Shown piece by piece: positions 35,949-43,620 of a DNA stretch of 64,000 nucleotides (position 1 is its first letter; every line of letters begins with the position of its first letter). The notes under the pieces are model-generated. The model worked only from the letters and a program-made list of their open reading frames with translations, had not been told where the DNA came from and did not search any database. The DNA is from Arenibacter algicola (lineage in GTDB: Bacteria > Bacteroidota > Bacteroidia > Flavobacteriales > Flavobacteriaceae): positions 310,001 to 374,000 of the forward strand of contig NZ_JPOO01000001.1 in the NCBI RefSeq assembly GCF_000733925.1. Direction: 5' to 3'. Made by a program: the position numbers and the translations under genes.

Positions 35949-38564
35949 TTAAGTTGATACTCCTGAACGAATACGGGTCCTTAGCCTTTGCTGAATTTCT
36001 TCATAGATTTGTACATCTACATTTTCTGCTATTTCGAGCGTAACGGCCAAACCATATTTGACAAAAGTACCGTGGCCCAATTTGCTTGCATCTTCCCTGC
36101 AATTTATTTTAATATTTAATGAATCCCCATCAACAAAAACATCGGCTTTATCTCCTTCCATGATATCATGTTGTACAGTTCCTGACTGAGCTGCATTAAA
36201 GTCATAAGAGAGCCGTTTTAATTCGAGGTGACCATTACGCTTTGGATTATCAAAGTACAAATGGGCAGATCTGTATTTTCTCGTTTTAAAATTCAAGGGA
36301 CTATGATAAGACAAGGTAACCGTAAGTCTTTTTTTTATTTGTTTTTGACTTATGGTGGTTGGAAGCGGAAAACTATACAAATGGGCATTACCTTTTGAAA
36401 GTGCACCATAACCTAGCAACGTAACTCTTTTGTCTGTGCAGTAGAGAATCCTTTCTGGGTCAATATTGCCGTAACCTAGGTACGGTAAAGTGTTTCTTCT
36501 GATAGTTTTATTCGCTACTCCTGGCTGATTTTTTACAATCTCTAGCAGTTTTTCGGAACCTTTTCCCCAACCTGCACTGTGCACCAACAAACTTTTAATC
36601 AACACAGTTAAATAGTTACTATCCAGAAGTGAACCGTCGTCCAAGGTAAGCGTTGACAGAACTTCGTGCAATTGAACTGCCAGTCTGGAAGTCAGAGCAG
36701 CGGAGTTGCTTGTTCCACATAAATATCCTATTCCGTCAGTTCTTCCCTGTTGGGATGGCATAGCCACTTGGCTTCCTGGAGGATTTGCTGCCGAAACGGA
36801 GGATTCCATACGCAATATAGTCTGGGCAGGATTTGGTTGTATGGGAGCTTTACGGTATAGTTTTCTTCCGCCCGGCATTAGTATATCCGGCTTTATGCCC
36901 TTGCGATAACCAAAACCTATTCTACTTATAGGAGAGGGCAATTCTGGAGAATCGATGACATCTTTTCTTTGATGAAGGTTTCCGGGATTAGAATAATCGC
37001 GATGTGTCGCTCCTACCGTAAGATTGTTGATGCTTTCGGATGGGGTCAATATTTTGCGGTTATAGTTGGTTTTGACTATTTCTTGTAGTACAAGGTTCTC
37101 AATTTCTTCAATGGAAAGACCATCAAATTCTTGTTCACCTACATTTAAAACTAGTTGTTCAACATAATTTCCTGCACTAATGATAAAAAGGAGGTCAAAT
37201 TCATACGCTAGCCAATCGAGAAGTTTTGCCCAAGAACTAATATTGAAATGAAATGGTCTGAAAGGATCACCAATGGATAGATTGATAAATCGAACTTTTG
37301 GGGCTGTAGGTGCATTTCCATTTTCCCCTACTTTCATTCGTAGTACTGCCCTGTGTATCAAATCAAGTGGGAGTCGGTCATCTGGTAAGGCCTCTTCTTG
37401 AAAGTGAGGCAATGAATTTAATTTCATTATGGGCCTCACGTATATCGGTGTATCCAGAACAGCAGAGTTCGGAGCGTTTAAATCTCCATGAAGAATAAGA
37501 GAAGCCATAGAAGTTCCGTGAATTCGCGCGTTACTTAGATAATTGGTGGCAAATTCATCGGGGTCATCGACAATCAATCTATTTCTGAGCAATTGATGAT
37601 TTTCCAATGGCATACCATCGAAAAGTGCTACTACAGGCTCTCTGTTGGTTTTATCAACTTCTACGGTTTTAGTGGTTGGAAGAAGTTCATTTTCTTCTGG
37701 AACACGTAATACAGTTTGGCCGACCGGTCGAAAAAATAGAATCTGCTGACTTTTAAGAAATAACACATTGCTGTTTTCGGTTAAGTCATCAAAGGACGCT
37801 ATCGGGGCTTGGGCAATGAAAGCATGGTAGCCAATCTCAGGAATCATTGTCCTTGAGTTAAGGACACCAAAACCCTCTTGAATTCCAAGTAGAGCGATAA
37901 CCTCGTTGTAGGCGGCCAAGTTTCTATTTTTATCATCCTTGTATGCCAATTCAATTTCAAAGCGAACATAATCAAAATGGAATGATTTCATTTCATCGAT
38001 ATACTCCTGAAGGCCAGTATCACGAATCCTATCTGCCACTCCATAAGGTCTTATATCCCTTAATTGTTCGAAAATAGTTCTGAACTTTGTAGTACCGCGT
38101 TTAAAGTGCTGGTTTTCACTTTCCTTTTGGTATTCGTTCCAGTACTTTAGAAGTTCTTGCAGTGCCCGCTGATTGGTCATTGTAAGATAGAAACGGGTGT
38201 CAATGGGCTTATCAGTCGGTTTGTCTTCTTTATCTTTGACATAAAACTCTAGGTCGGCTTCAAGCTCTGCCTCAAATTCCGCGAGAAACTCCATCCCAGG
38301 AGTATGTTGGGCAGCCTTGAAAAATTCATCTATTTCACCTGCTGTTTCTAGCACAAGGACCATTTCAGGGATAATATTGTCGATAGAGGATTGTAAGGAG
38401 GCTGTTTGGTTAGCAAGCACTGTATCTAATTCGGTGATTCTCGGACCATGTTTGGTAATCTGACTTTGTTTATCTGGGAATCTAATCGAACCGGGACCGC
38501 CGGACTTGTTCGACCTTTGTGCCGTGGCAGGGGAAGGAAAAATCAATAAAGGCTTTTTACTCAT
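35949..38564 (-). CDS. S8 (subtilisin-like) serine protease paired with an AAA ATPase
   Basis: 871 residues. Residues 1-300 have no recognised domain and are rich in charged helices. The subtilase core follows with the full triad: Asp316 (VVALFDG), His349 (ARIHGTSMAS), oxyanion Asn466 (IISAGN) and Ser619 (YLCGTSNSAAL). The last 150 residues form a beta-rich domain (LTVTLSYHSPLNFKTRKYRSAHLYFD). There is no signal peptide, so the protease is intracellular. Its start overlaps the end of the AAA ATPase gene by eight bases; the two are surely co-expressed. Such ATPase-subtilase pairs recur in bacterial mobile and defence islands; target unknown. Confidence 0.88.
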   Translation of the reverse strand: MSKKPLLIFPSPATAQRSNKSGGPGSIRFPDKQSQITKHGPRITELDTVLANQTASLQSSIDNIIPEMVLVLETAGEIDEFFKAAQHTPGMEFLAEFEAELEADLEFYVKDKEDKPTDKPIDTRFYLTMTNQRALQELLKYWNEYQKESENQHFKRGTTKFRTIFEQLRDIRPYGVADRIRDTGLQEYIDEMKSFHFDYVRFEIELAYKDDKNRNLAAYNEVIALLGIQEGFGVLNSRTMIPEIGYHAFIAQAPIASFDDLTENSNVLFLKSQQILFFRPVGQTVLRVPEENELLPTTKTVEVDKTNREPVVALFDGMPLENHQLLRNRLIVDDPDEFATNYLSNARIHGTSMASLILHGDLNAPNSAVLDTPIYVRPIMKLNSLPHFQEEALPDDRLPLDLIHRAVLRMKVGENGNAPTAPKVRFINLSIGDPFRPFHFNISSWAKLLDWLAYEFDLLFIISAGNYVEQLVLNVGEQEFDGLSIEEIENLVLQEIVKTNYNRKILTPSESINNLTVGATHRDYSNPGNLHQRKDVIDSPELPSPISRIGFGYRKGIKPDILMPGGRKLYRKAPIQPNPAQTILRMESSVSAANPPGSQVAMPSQQGRTDGIGYLCGTSNSAALTSRLAVQLHEVLSTLTLDDGSLLDSNYLTVLIKSLLVHSAGWGKGSEKLLEIVKNQPGVANKTIRRNTLPYLGYGNIDPERILYCTDKRVTLLGYGALSKGNAHLYSFPLPTTISQKQIKKRLTVTLSYHSPLNFKTRKYRSAHLYFDNPKRNGHLELKRLSYDFNAAQSGTVQHDIMEGDKADVFVDGDSLNIKINCREDASKLGHGTFVKYGLAVTLEIAENVDVQIYEEIQQRLRTRIRSGVST

Positions 38565-39537
38565 TTTTCAAAGAGTATTTCTTTTCCATTTCATCCAAAC
38601 ATTCGTCCACGACCCGCTGAACGTTTACCTCAGGAAGTGATAATATATATTTTCTTTCTAGGGCCAGTATAAATTCTTCAACTTCTGAAAAGTTATTTCC
38701 AACTAGTTTTGATGCTATTTTGGAAATAGGATATTGTAAATCGTATTTTACCTTAGCCTGAAATTTTCGCAACCAGAGTTCAATCATATCCTTATCCGGT
38801 GCTTCAAGTTCCAAACGTATTTGAAAGCGTCTCCATACCGCCTTATCAAGAAGTTCTGGATGATTGGTGGCTGCGACGACTACCACATAACTTGGAAGTC
38901 TATCAATTTGTAATAGTAATGAACTGACGACCCTTTTTATCTCTCCTGTCTCATGAATATCGCCACGTTCTTTGCCTATAGCATCAAACTCATCAAAAAA
39001 TAGGACACATTCCTGTGTTCGTATAAAATCAAACATAGCCTTTAATCGGCTAGCTGTCTCGCCAAGATAACTACCAATAATTCCATCGTAGCGGATAACA
39101 TAAAAAGGGACCATTAAAGATTGGGCAATAACCTCAGCTAAGGAGGTTTTTCCATTTCCAGGAGGACCCGCTAGTAAAATTCTGTTTCGCGGTTCTAGAT
39201 TATAGGATCTTAACAAATCACTCCGTAAGTGCTCTTGGATAAAGTCTTGGATTACTTTTTCATTGCTATCATTAATAATGACATCATCCAACGATTTGTT
39301 GGGGTAGATTCGATACAAAAAGTTGTCCAGCTTTTCATCCAGTAAACGACTCTGGATAGTTGTTTTGGTATTTGTTCTGTTTGACTCATTCAGTGCCTCC
39401 GTAAGCTGTTTTGCCACAACATGATGCTGTTTGCTCTTTTCTTCGGCAATAATGGACTCGACCACTTTTTTGAAAAGGGTCATATTACCATTTATCCCGG
39501 ATTTGACAAGTTTTAAAAGGAGGTCCGCTCTAGCCAT
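38557..39537 (-). CDS. AAA ATPase partner of the subtilase
   Basis: 326 residues from the ATG at 39537 (MARADLLLKLVKSG); an upstream in-frame TTG at 39546 is less likely. Residues 1-100 are a helical N-domain; the AAA core has Walker A ILLAGPPGNGKTS (about 121-132), Walker B CVLFFDEFDAIG (Asp182, Glu183), sensor 1 VVVAATNHPELLD and arginine-finger region VWRRFQIRLEL. Similar to FtsH/katanin-type AAA modules that remodel proteins. Cytosolic, and probably acts as activator or substrate-feeding ring for the subtilase encoded directly downstream with an eight-base overlap. Confidence 0.88.
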   Translation of the reverse strand: MARADLLLKLVKSGINGNMTLFKKVVESIIAEEKSKQHHVVAKQLTEALNESNRTNTKTTIQSRLLDEKLDNFLYRIYPNKSLDDVIINDSNEKVIQDFIQEHLRSDLLRSYNLEPRNRILLAGPPGNGKTSLAEVIAQSLMVPFYVIRYDGIIGSYLGETASRLKAMFDFIRTQECVLFFDEFDAIGKERGDIHETGEIKRVVSSLLLQIDRLPSYVVVVAATNHPELLDKAVWRRFQIRLELEAPDKDMIELWLRKFQAKVKYDLQYPISKIASKLVGNNFSEVEEFILALERKYILSLPEVNVQRVVDECLDEMEKKYSLKNE

Positions 39538-40025
39538 TTGATACAAATTTATATAATTCCTAGGACAATCAGCTTTTTTTAGTTTATCCTAGGTTGATTT
39601 TTTGTTGGGCCTGCCACCTGCGGAAGTTCAAAAACCTTCCACTTCAAGACTTCCCGAGCTAACCGCTGCGCCGGTTCGCATTCGGGATCTTTTCGTTCCA
39701 TTTTTTTGAACCCCCTCGCGGCCGCGCAAAAACCCAAGCGGCGGAAAGGCCGCTTGTCTTTTTCTCTCCCTAGTCACAAATTTGAACATTTCCATATTTC
39801 CTTCCATTTTTTCAACACCATATTAGACCATTTAAATCTACTATCTAGACCCATTTGAAGCCATATGTATTCATATGTTTTTGAAGTATAACATATTGAT
39901 AATAAGTTAGTTAAATTCAAAATTAATATGCTAAATTTATCTATGAAACAGATAGCGAGGTGCATTCTAAGTAACTTAGAATTGTCTACTTCTGACGAAG
40001 TGTTTTGCTTTAAAAAGCAACGAAA
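39538..40025. other. GC-rich structured region, candidate oriT
   Basis: About 490 bases without a gene between the divergent AAA and mobC genes. The part 39601-39770 is clearly richer in GC than its surroundings and holds nested inverted repeats: TCCCGA (39652-39657) with TCGGGA (39682-39687) enclosing AACCG (39661-39665) and CGGTT (39672-39676), then an eight-base hairpin CAAGCGGC (39735-39742) / GCCGCTTG (39749-39756) followed by a T-rich tail. Position next to mobC and relaxase suits an origin of transfer. The final 150 bases are AT-rich and should hold the mob promoter. Confidence 0.5.
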
Positions 40026-40412
40026 ATGGAACAACGAAAAAGAGGCCGAAAACGATTGGGGAAAATGAAACGGTACCATAACGTGATGCTACGGTTCAAC
40101 GATACGGAATATGAAGGATTGAGGAAAATCTGCGAATCCTATGACTTGGATATTTCGGAAAGAGGAACGATAAGTCCGTTGTTGAGAAGATTGGTTTTGC
40201 ACAGCGAAGCAGAGGAAAAGGATAGGCTTCCCGATACTTCAAATCTTGCCTATCATGTCAACAAGATAGGAAACAACATCAACCAATTGGTCAAGATAGC
40301 CCACCACAAGAACCTGAGAAGTCCGAACAGTAGTTTACAAAATGAAATACAGAAGACCAATGAACTGCTGCATAACCTTATAGAAATTACAATAATGGAA
40401 CAAACAAGTTGA
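40026..40412 (+). CDS. mobC: MobC-type relaxosome accessory protein
   Basis: 128 residues. Basic N-terminus (EQRKRGRKRLGKMKR), a ribbon-helix-helix-like start (YHNVMLRFNDTEYEGLRKICESYDLDISERGTISPLLRRLVL) and the conserved MobC segment NLAYHVNKIGNNINQLVKIAHH. It would bind oriT DNA and help the relaxase to nick. The stop codon overlaps the TTG start of the relaxase gene in TTGA, indicating translational coupling. Confidence 0.85.
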   Translation: MEQRKRGRKRLGKMKRYHNVMLRFNDTEYEGLRKICESYDLDISERGTISPLLRRLVLHSEAEEKDRLPDTSNLAYHVNKIGNNINQLVKIAHHKNLRSPNSSLQNEIQKTNELLHNLIEITIMEQTS

Positions 40413-42715
40413 TAGCAAAGATCAGTTATGGAGAAACCTGTCAGGGGACATTGAACTATGTCTTCGGAAAAGAAGGTATGCGCGTACTCGGTTACGGCAA
40501 CACATTTTCCCAAAGCATATCGCCAAAGTTTTTCGGGAGCGTGCTGCACTTTCAGGGACAGCGCAACGCCACCAAGAACCGCTATGCCCATATCAGCCTG
40601 AACCTTCCCCATAGCGAACACCTTGATGACGGTACGTTTTTTAAAATCTCCGAAGAATACATGCAAGAAATGGGCTATGGGGAACAGCCCTATGTAGTGG
40701 TACGGCATAATGATACCAAGCACGAACACGTCCATATCGTATCCACTATCGTAAAAGAAGATGGAAAAGTGCTCGAAATCTTCAATAGCCATAGAAGGAG
40801 CATGGCTACACGGCAGCACCTGGAAAAGAAATACCGCCTGTCAAAGGCACCGACGACAAAACAGAAAAGACAACTCCCGATATACCGATTGCCCGAACTA
40901 CAGTTCGGTATGGATGTGGAAAAAGGAACGAAGTTCTATTTACAGGATGTACTGAACGGCATCAACCAAAAGTATAAGGTGCGGAGTTTCGAGGAACTGG
41001 CGAAACTTGTTAAGCCCTATCATATCGAATTAAGAACCACCACAAGCGAAACGGGAAGGATAGGAGTAGCCTATGGCCTGAACAACCAAAAAGGCTATCG
41101 GACAAGGTTCATAAACGGGTCCGCCGTACACCGAAAGTTGAGCGGCCCGAAACTGCAAAAGGTCTTCGATACACATTCCAAATCCAAAATGTTGCCCATG
41201 CACCGCAAAAGGCTATTAAAACAGATCGAGACCACCTATGGTCTTTTCAAAACCATCCAGCCGAGGGAACTGGAAAATGTCCTGAAGGAGTATCAATGCA
41301 TCGACATAAAATGGGAGGAAAGCCAAGACGCCATCGAGGGTTACACCATCTATGACAAATCGGGGTATGTGTTCACAGAAAGGGAGTTGAGCCCGAACAT
41401 TAGAATGCAGAACCGTTTGGATATTTTTGGGAACGTTAACGAACCCACGAAAATCGATACCGAAGGTAAACAGTTCAAATTGGAAATCCAAAAAGTGATA
41501 AAAGAGGCATTGACCACATCGTATCTGAAATCCCAGAAACAGAACGGGTTGCTCTCGGAACATATCATGACCAGGAATTTCTGCAATATCGTTCCGAGCT
41601 TGATGGTTTCAAATAACCATAATTTTTTGGAAGGATATTTCCCAACAAATCAGAGAAAAGAATTCAGGAAAGCGGTAGAAGATGCGTTTCCTATGGTCAG
41701 GGAAAGGTTATGCGAATTGGAAACGAAAAAGGAAAAGGAAGCCTTGGAAAACAAGTTCCAACTTATCGGTGATGTACTAAAAAAAGAAATTTTCGAGGTG
41801 GGTACAAAAGAGGGAAGCGTTCGTCTTCTGTTCCAATCCTTGGGCGTAAAGTACAATGAGAACAAATTGTCCTTCACCAATTCGAACAGGCATACGGTTC
41901 CTGTTCCGTTAGGACGTTTGCCTATCCCCGAGAATATGGAAAAATATGTATCCTCGGGATTCGTCCGTCAAAACCATTTGATGCTCCAAATGCTTTTGGA
42001 ACGGTCTTCCGAAAACAGTCCCAAGTTGACGGCATTGGCCATTTTTCTGCCCATGATTTTTCCGAAACTTTATGAAAAAATGAACCCAGTTTACAAAAAA
42101 CAATATGAAATGGTAGCCTTGGCTCCCTATATAAAGAATGCGGAACGGATGCATGCCCCGTTCGAAAAATCCCCGAAGGACTATATCGCCCTTTTCAATG
42201 CGAAAGGCTTCTATTTCGTAAAGGGAGAAAATGGATTTGAGGTAAAATCCATTTACACTGAGTACGAAACAAGTTACCCATTGTCGCAAAGGACAAGTCT
42301 TTATTTGAGTTCAATTCCCGATTTGACCACAACATTGAATAAACAAGGACCCATCATCCAAGGGTTGGTTCAAGATGGTCGGAACAACCTAAAGAACCTA
42401 TGGGCGGGGCACCTCATGGAAAGGGGAGTCTACGATAAGGTCACTTTCATGCTAACGAGCGAAAAAGCCTACCCGAACCTGCATCGGGAGATGGTACAGC
42501 ACCATATGGACAATGGGCTACGGCAGAGCCTTGTTCAAGTATCCGAAAGGCAATTCAGTATCCAGCAGAACCGAAGGCTCAGAAAAGGAGTTTATACCGT
42601 TAGTTCGTTGTTGGGCGTTGGCGGCAAGAAAACTGAAGAGGTCTTTAACGGTTTTAAGAATGAGATGACAGACTGGTCGAAATATAAACGTAAGAGTAGA
42701 GGATTTTCATTTTAA
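40409..42715 (+). CDS. Relaxase / mobilization nuclease (MOBP-type)
   Basis: 768 residues. The N-terminal 150 residues are the relaxase domain: the start MIAKISYGETCQGTLNYVFGKEG is typical of Bacteroidota MobB proteins, and VVVRHNDTKHEHVHIVSTIV contains the H-x-D-T and HEHVH (105-109) metal-binding motif. A Tyr in the N-terminal region (Tyr7 or Tyr17) would be the nicking residue. The remaining 600 residues are poorly characterised and helical. The start codon is TTG at 40409, overlapping the mobC stop. It nicks and carries the transferred strand; a helper conjugation apparatus is required since none is encoded. Confidence 0.88.
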   Translation: MIAKISYGETCQGTLNYVFGKEGMRVLGYGNTFSQSISPKFFGSVLHFQGQRNATKNRYAHISLNLPHSEHLDDGTFFKISEEYMQEMGYGEQPYVVVRHNDTKHEHVHIVSTIVKEDGKVLEIFNSHRRSMATRQHLEKKYRLSKAPTTKQKRQLPIYRLPELQFGMDVEKGTKFYLQDVLNGINQKYKVRSFEELAKLVKPYHIELRTTTSETGRIGVAYGLNNQKGYRTRFINGSAVHRKLSGPKLQKVFDTHSKSKMLPMHRKRLLKQIETTYGLFKTIQPRELENVLKEYQCIDIKWEESQDAIEGYTIYDKSGYVFTERELSPNIRMQNRLDIFGNVNEPTKIDTEGKQFKLEIQKVIKEALTTSYLKSQKQNGLLSEHIMTRNFCNIVPSLMVSNNHNFLEGYFPTNQRKEFRKAVEDAFPMVRERLCELETKKEKEALENKFQLIGDVLKKEIFEVGTKEGSVRLLFQSLGVKYNENKLSFTNSNRHTVPVPLGRLPIPENMEKYVSSGFVRQNHLMLQMLLERSSENSPKLTALAIFLPMIFPKLYEKMNPVYKKQYEMVALAPYIKNAERMHAPFEKSPKDYIALFNAKGFYFVKGENGFEVKSIYTEYETSYPLSQRTSLYLSSIPDLTTTLNKQGPIIQGLVQDGRNNLKNLWAGHLMERGVYDKVTFMLTSEKAYPNLHREMVQHHMDNGLRQSLVQVSERQFSIQQNRRLRKGVYTVSSLLGVGGKKTEEVFNGFKNEMTDWSKYKRKSRGFSF

Positions 42716-42804
42716 ATTTTGTTTTTAGGCTTAGTTCCAAAAACTATTGTTTTATAAAAGATCTCATATTTTCTGACCATTTTTTCATCGATTGCATTAC
42801 TGGC

Positions 42805-43047
42805 GGTTTACTACCCGAAGATAAACTGAGCGAAGTAGAAGAACTCAAGAAACAACCTGATAGCAAGGTTGAATTTAAGAGTGATGGTATCAATGACGCA
42901 ACTGTATTGGCGGTAAACGATGTAGAAATCGCAATGGGCGGTCTAGGTAGTGATGTTGCCATTAAAACAGCGGATGCCATCATTCGGACCGACCAAGCGA
43001 GCAAGATTACAAGGGCGGTCAAAATATGCAATTACAGCAATGTTTAA
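42805..43047 (+). pseudogene. Heavy-metal P-type ATPase fragment (ZntA/CadA-like)
   Basis: An open stretch of 80 codons translating to the end of the cytosolic phosphorylation domain of a P1B-type ATPase: LLPEDKLSEVEELKK, SDGINDATVLAV (normally GDGINDAPVLA) and VEIAMGGLGSDVAIKTADAIIRTDQ. It has no start, no membrane segments and ends in TAA at 43045-43047. Two changes in the otherwise invariant hinge motif confirm decay. Its end overlaps the convergent 170-residue gene by four bases. Probably a remnant of a metal-resistance cargo. Confidence 0.85.
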
Positions 43048-43556
43048 TTGTTCAGGTTCATTACCTTATTGATTGTTATCAAATCGTTTTTGTTAAAGTC
43101 AATCATATCCCGCTTTAATAAAAAACTATAGTCCATAAGTTCATTTACAAAAAGAATGGATGGTTTGCTGAAATGGGTACCAGCCATACCCATGGAATCC
43201 ATTTTTTCCCTGATGGTAACCCCAACAAAAAACCGGCCTCTTTGTCCATGAACCTTCATGCCGTTTCGCAAAGAGGTATAGACCGTAATGCTATTTGTGG
43301 CCATATACTTTGACTCGAAGTCAAAGACATTGACCAACCATTCATGAGTAAGGTATATTGGGATGTACTTTAATTTGGAACCCTTTACATCTTTGCTTTC
43401 CCAGAGGAGGATTTCCTGTAGAACCGCTATGTCCACTATCTTAATTCGTTGTTGGTTGTTGTCATAAATGAGGTGGCCAACTTTGAACTTATCACATAAA
43501 GTGGTACGGTAACTTCGCTCTGGTTCAACGTAATTCTCAATATCGTATTCTTTCAT
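43044..43556 (-). CDS. Unknown 170-residue protein at the end of the KAP operon
   Basis: I do not recognise this family. No signal peptide or membrane helix; mixed alpha/beta composition with a beta-rich middle (KFKVGHLIYDNNQQRIKIVDIAVLQEILLWES) and KLKYIPIYLTHEWLVNVFDF, which suggests a small globular, perhaps DNA- or peptide-binding, protein. The phrase IPLTxEWL is sometimes seen in phage-like or replication-associated small proteins, but this is not evidence of function. It is the last gene of the leftward operon, 64 bases after the KAP NTPase gene, and should be co-expressed with it. Confidence 0.6.
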   Translation of the reverse strand: MKEYDIENYVEPERSYRTTLCDKFKVGHLIYDNNQQRIKIVDIAVLQEILLWESKDVKGSKLKYIPIYLTHEWLVNVFDFESKYMATNSITVYTSLRNGMKVHGQRGRFFVGVTIREKMDSMGMAGTHFSKPSILFVNELMDYSFLLKRDMIDFNKNDLITINKVMNLNN

Positions 43557-43620
43557 TTCCTTTTTATAAACGGTCGTTGGGCAATATTCTCAGATTACTT
43601 AGGAAAGCATTGGCCCACAA

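Noticed and set aside
42744..43031. Leftward 95-codon open frame
   Set aside because: The opposite strand translates to conserved P-type ATPase motifs, so this frame is an antisense shadow of a pseudogene.
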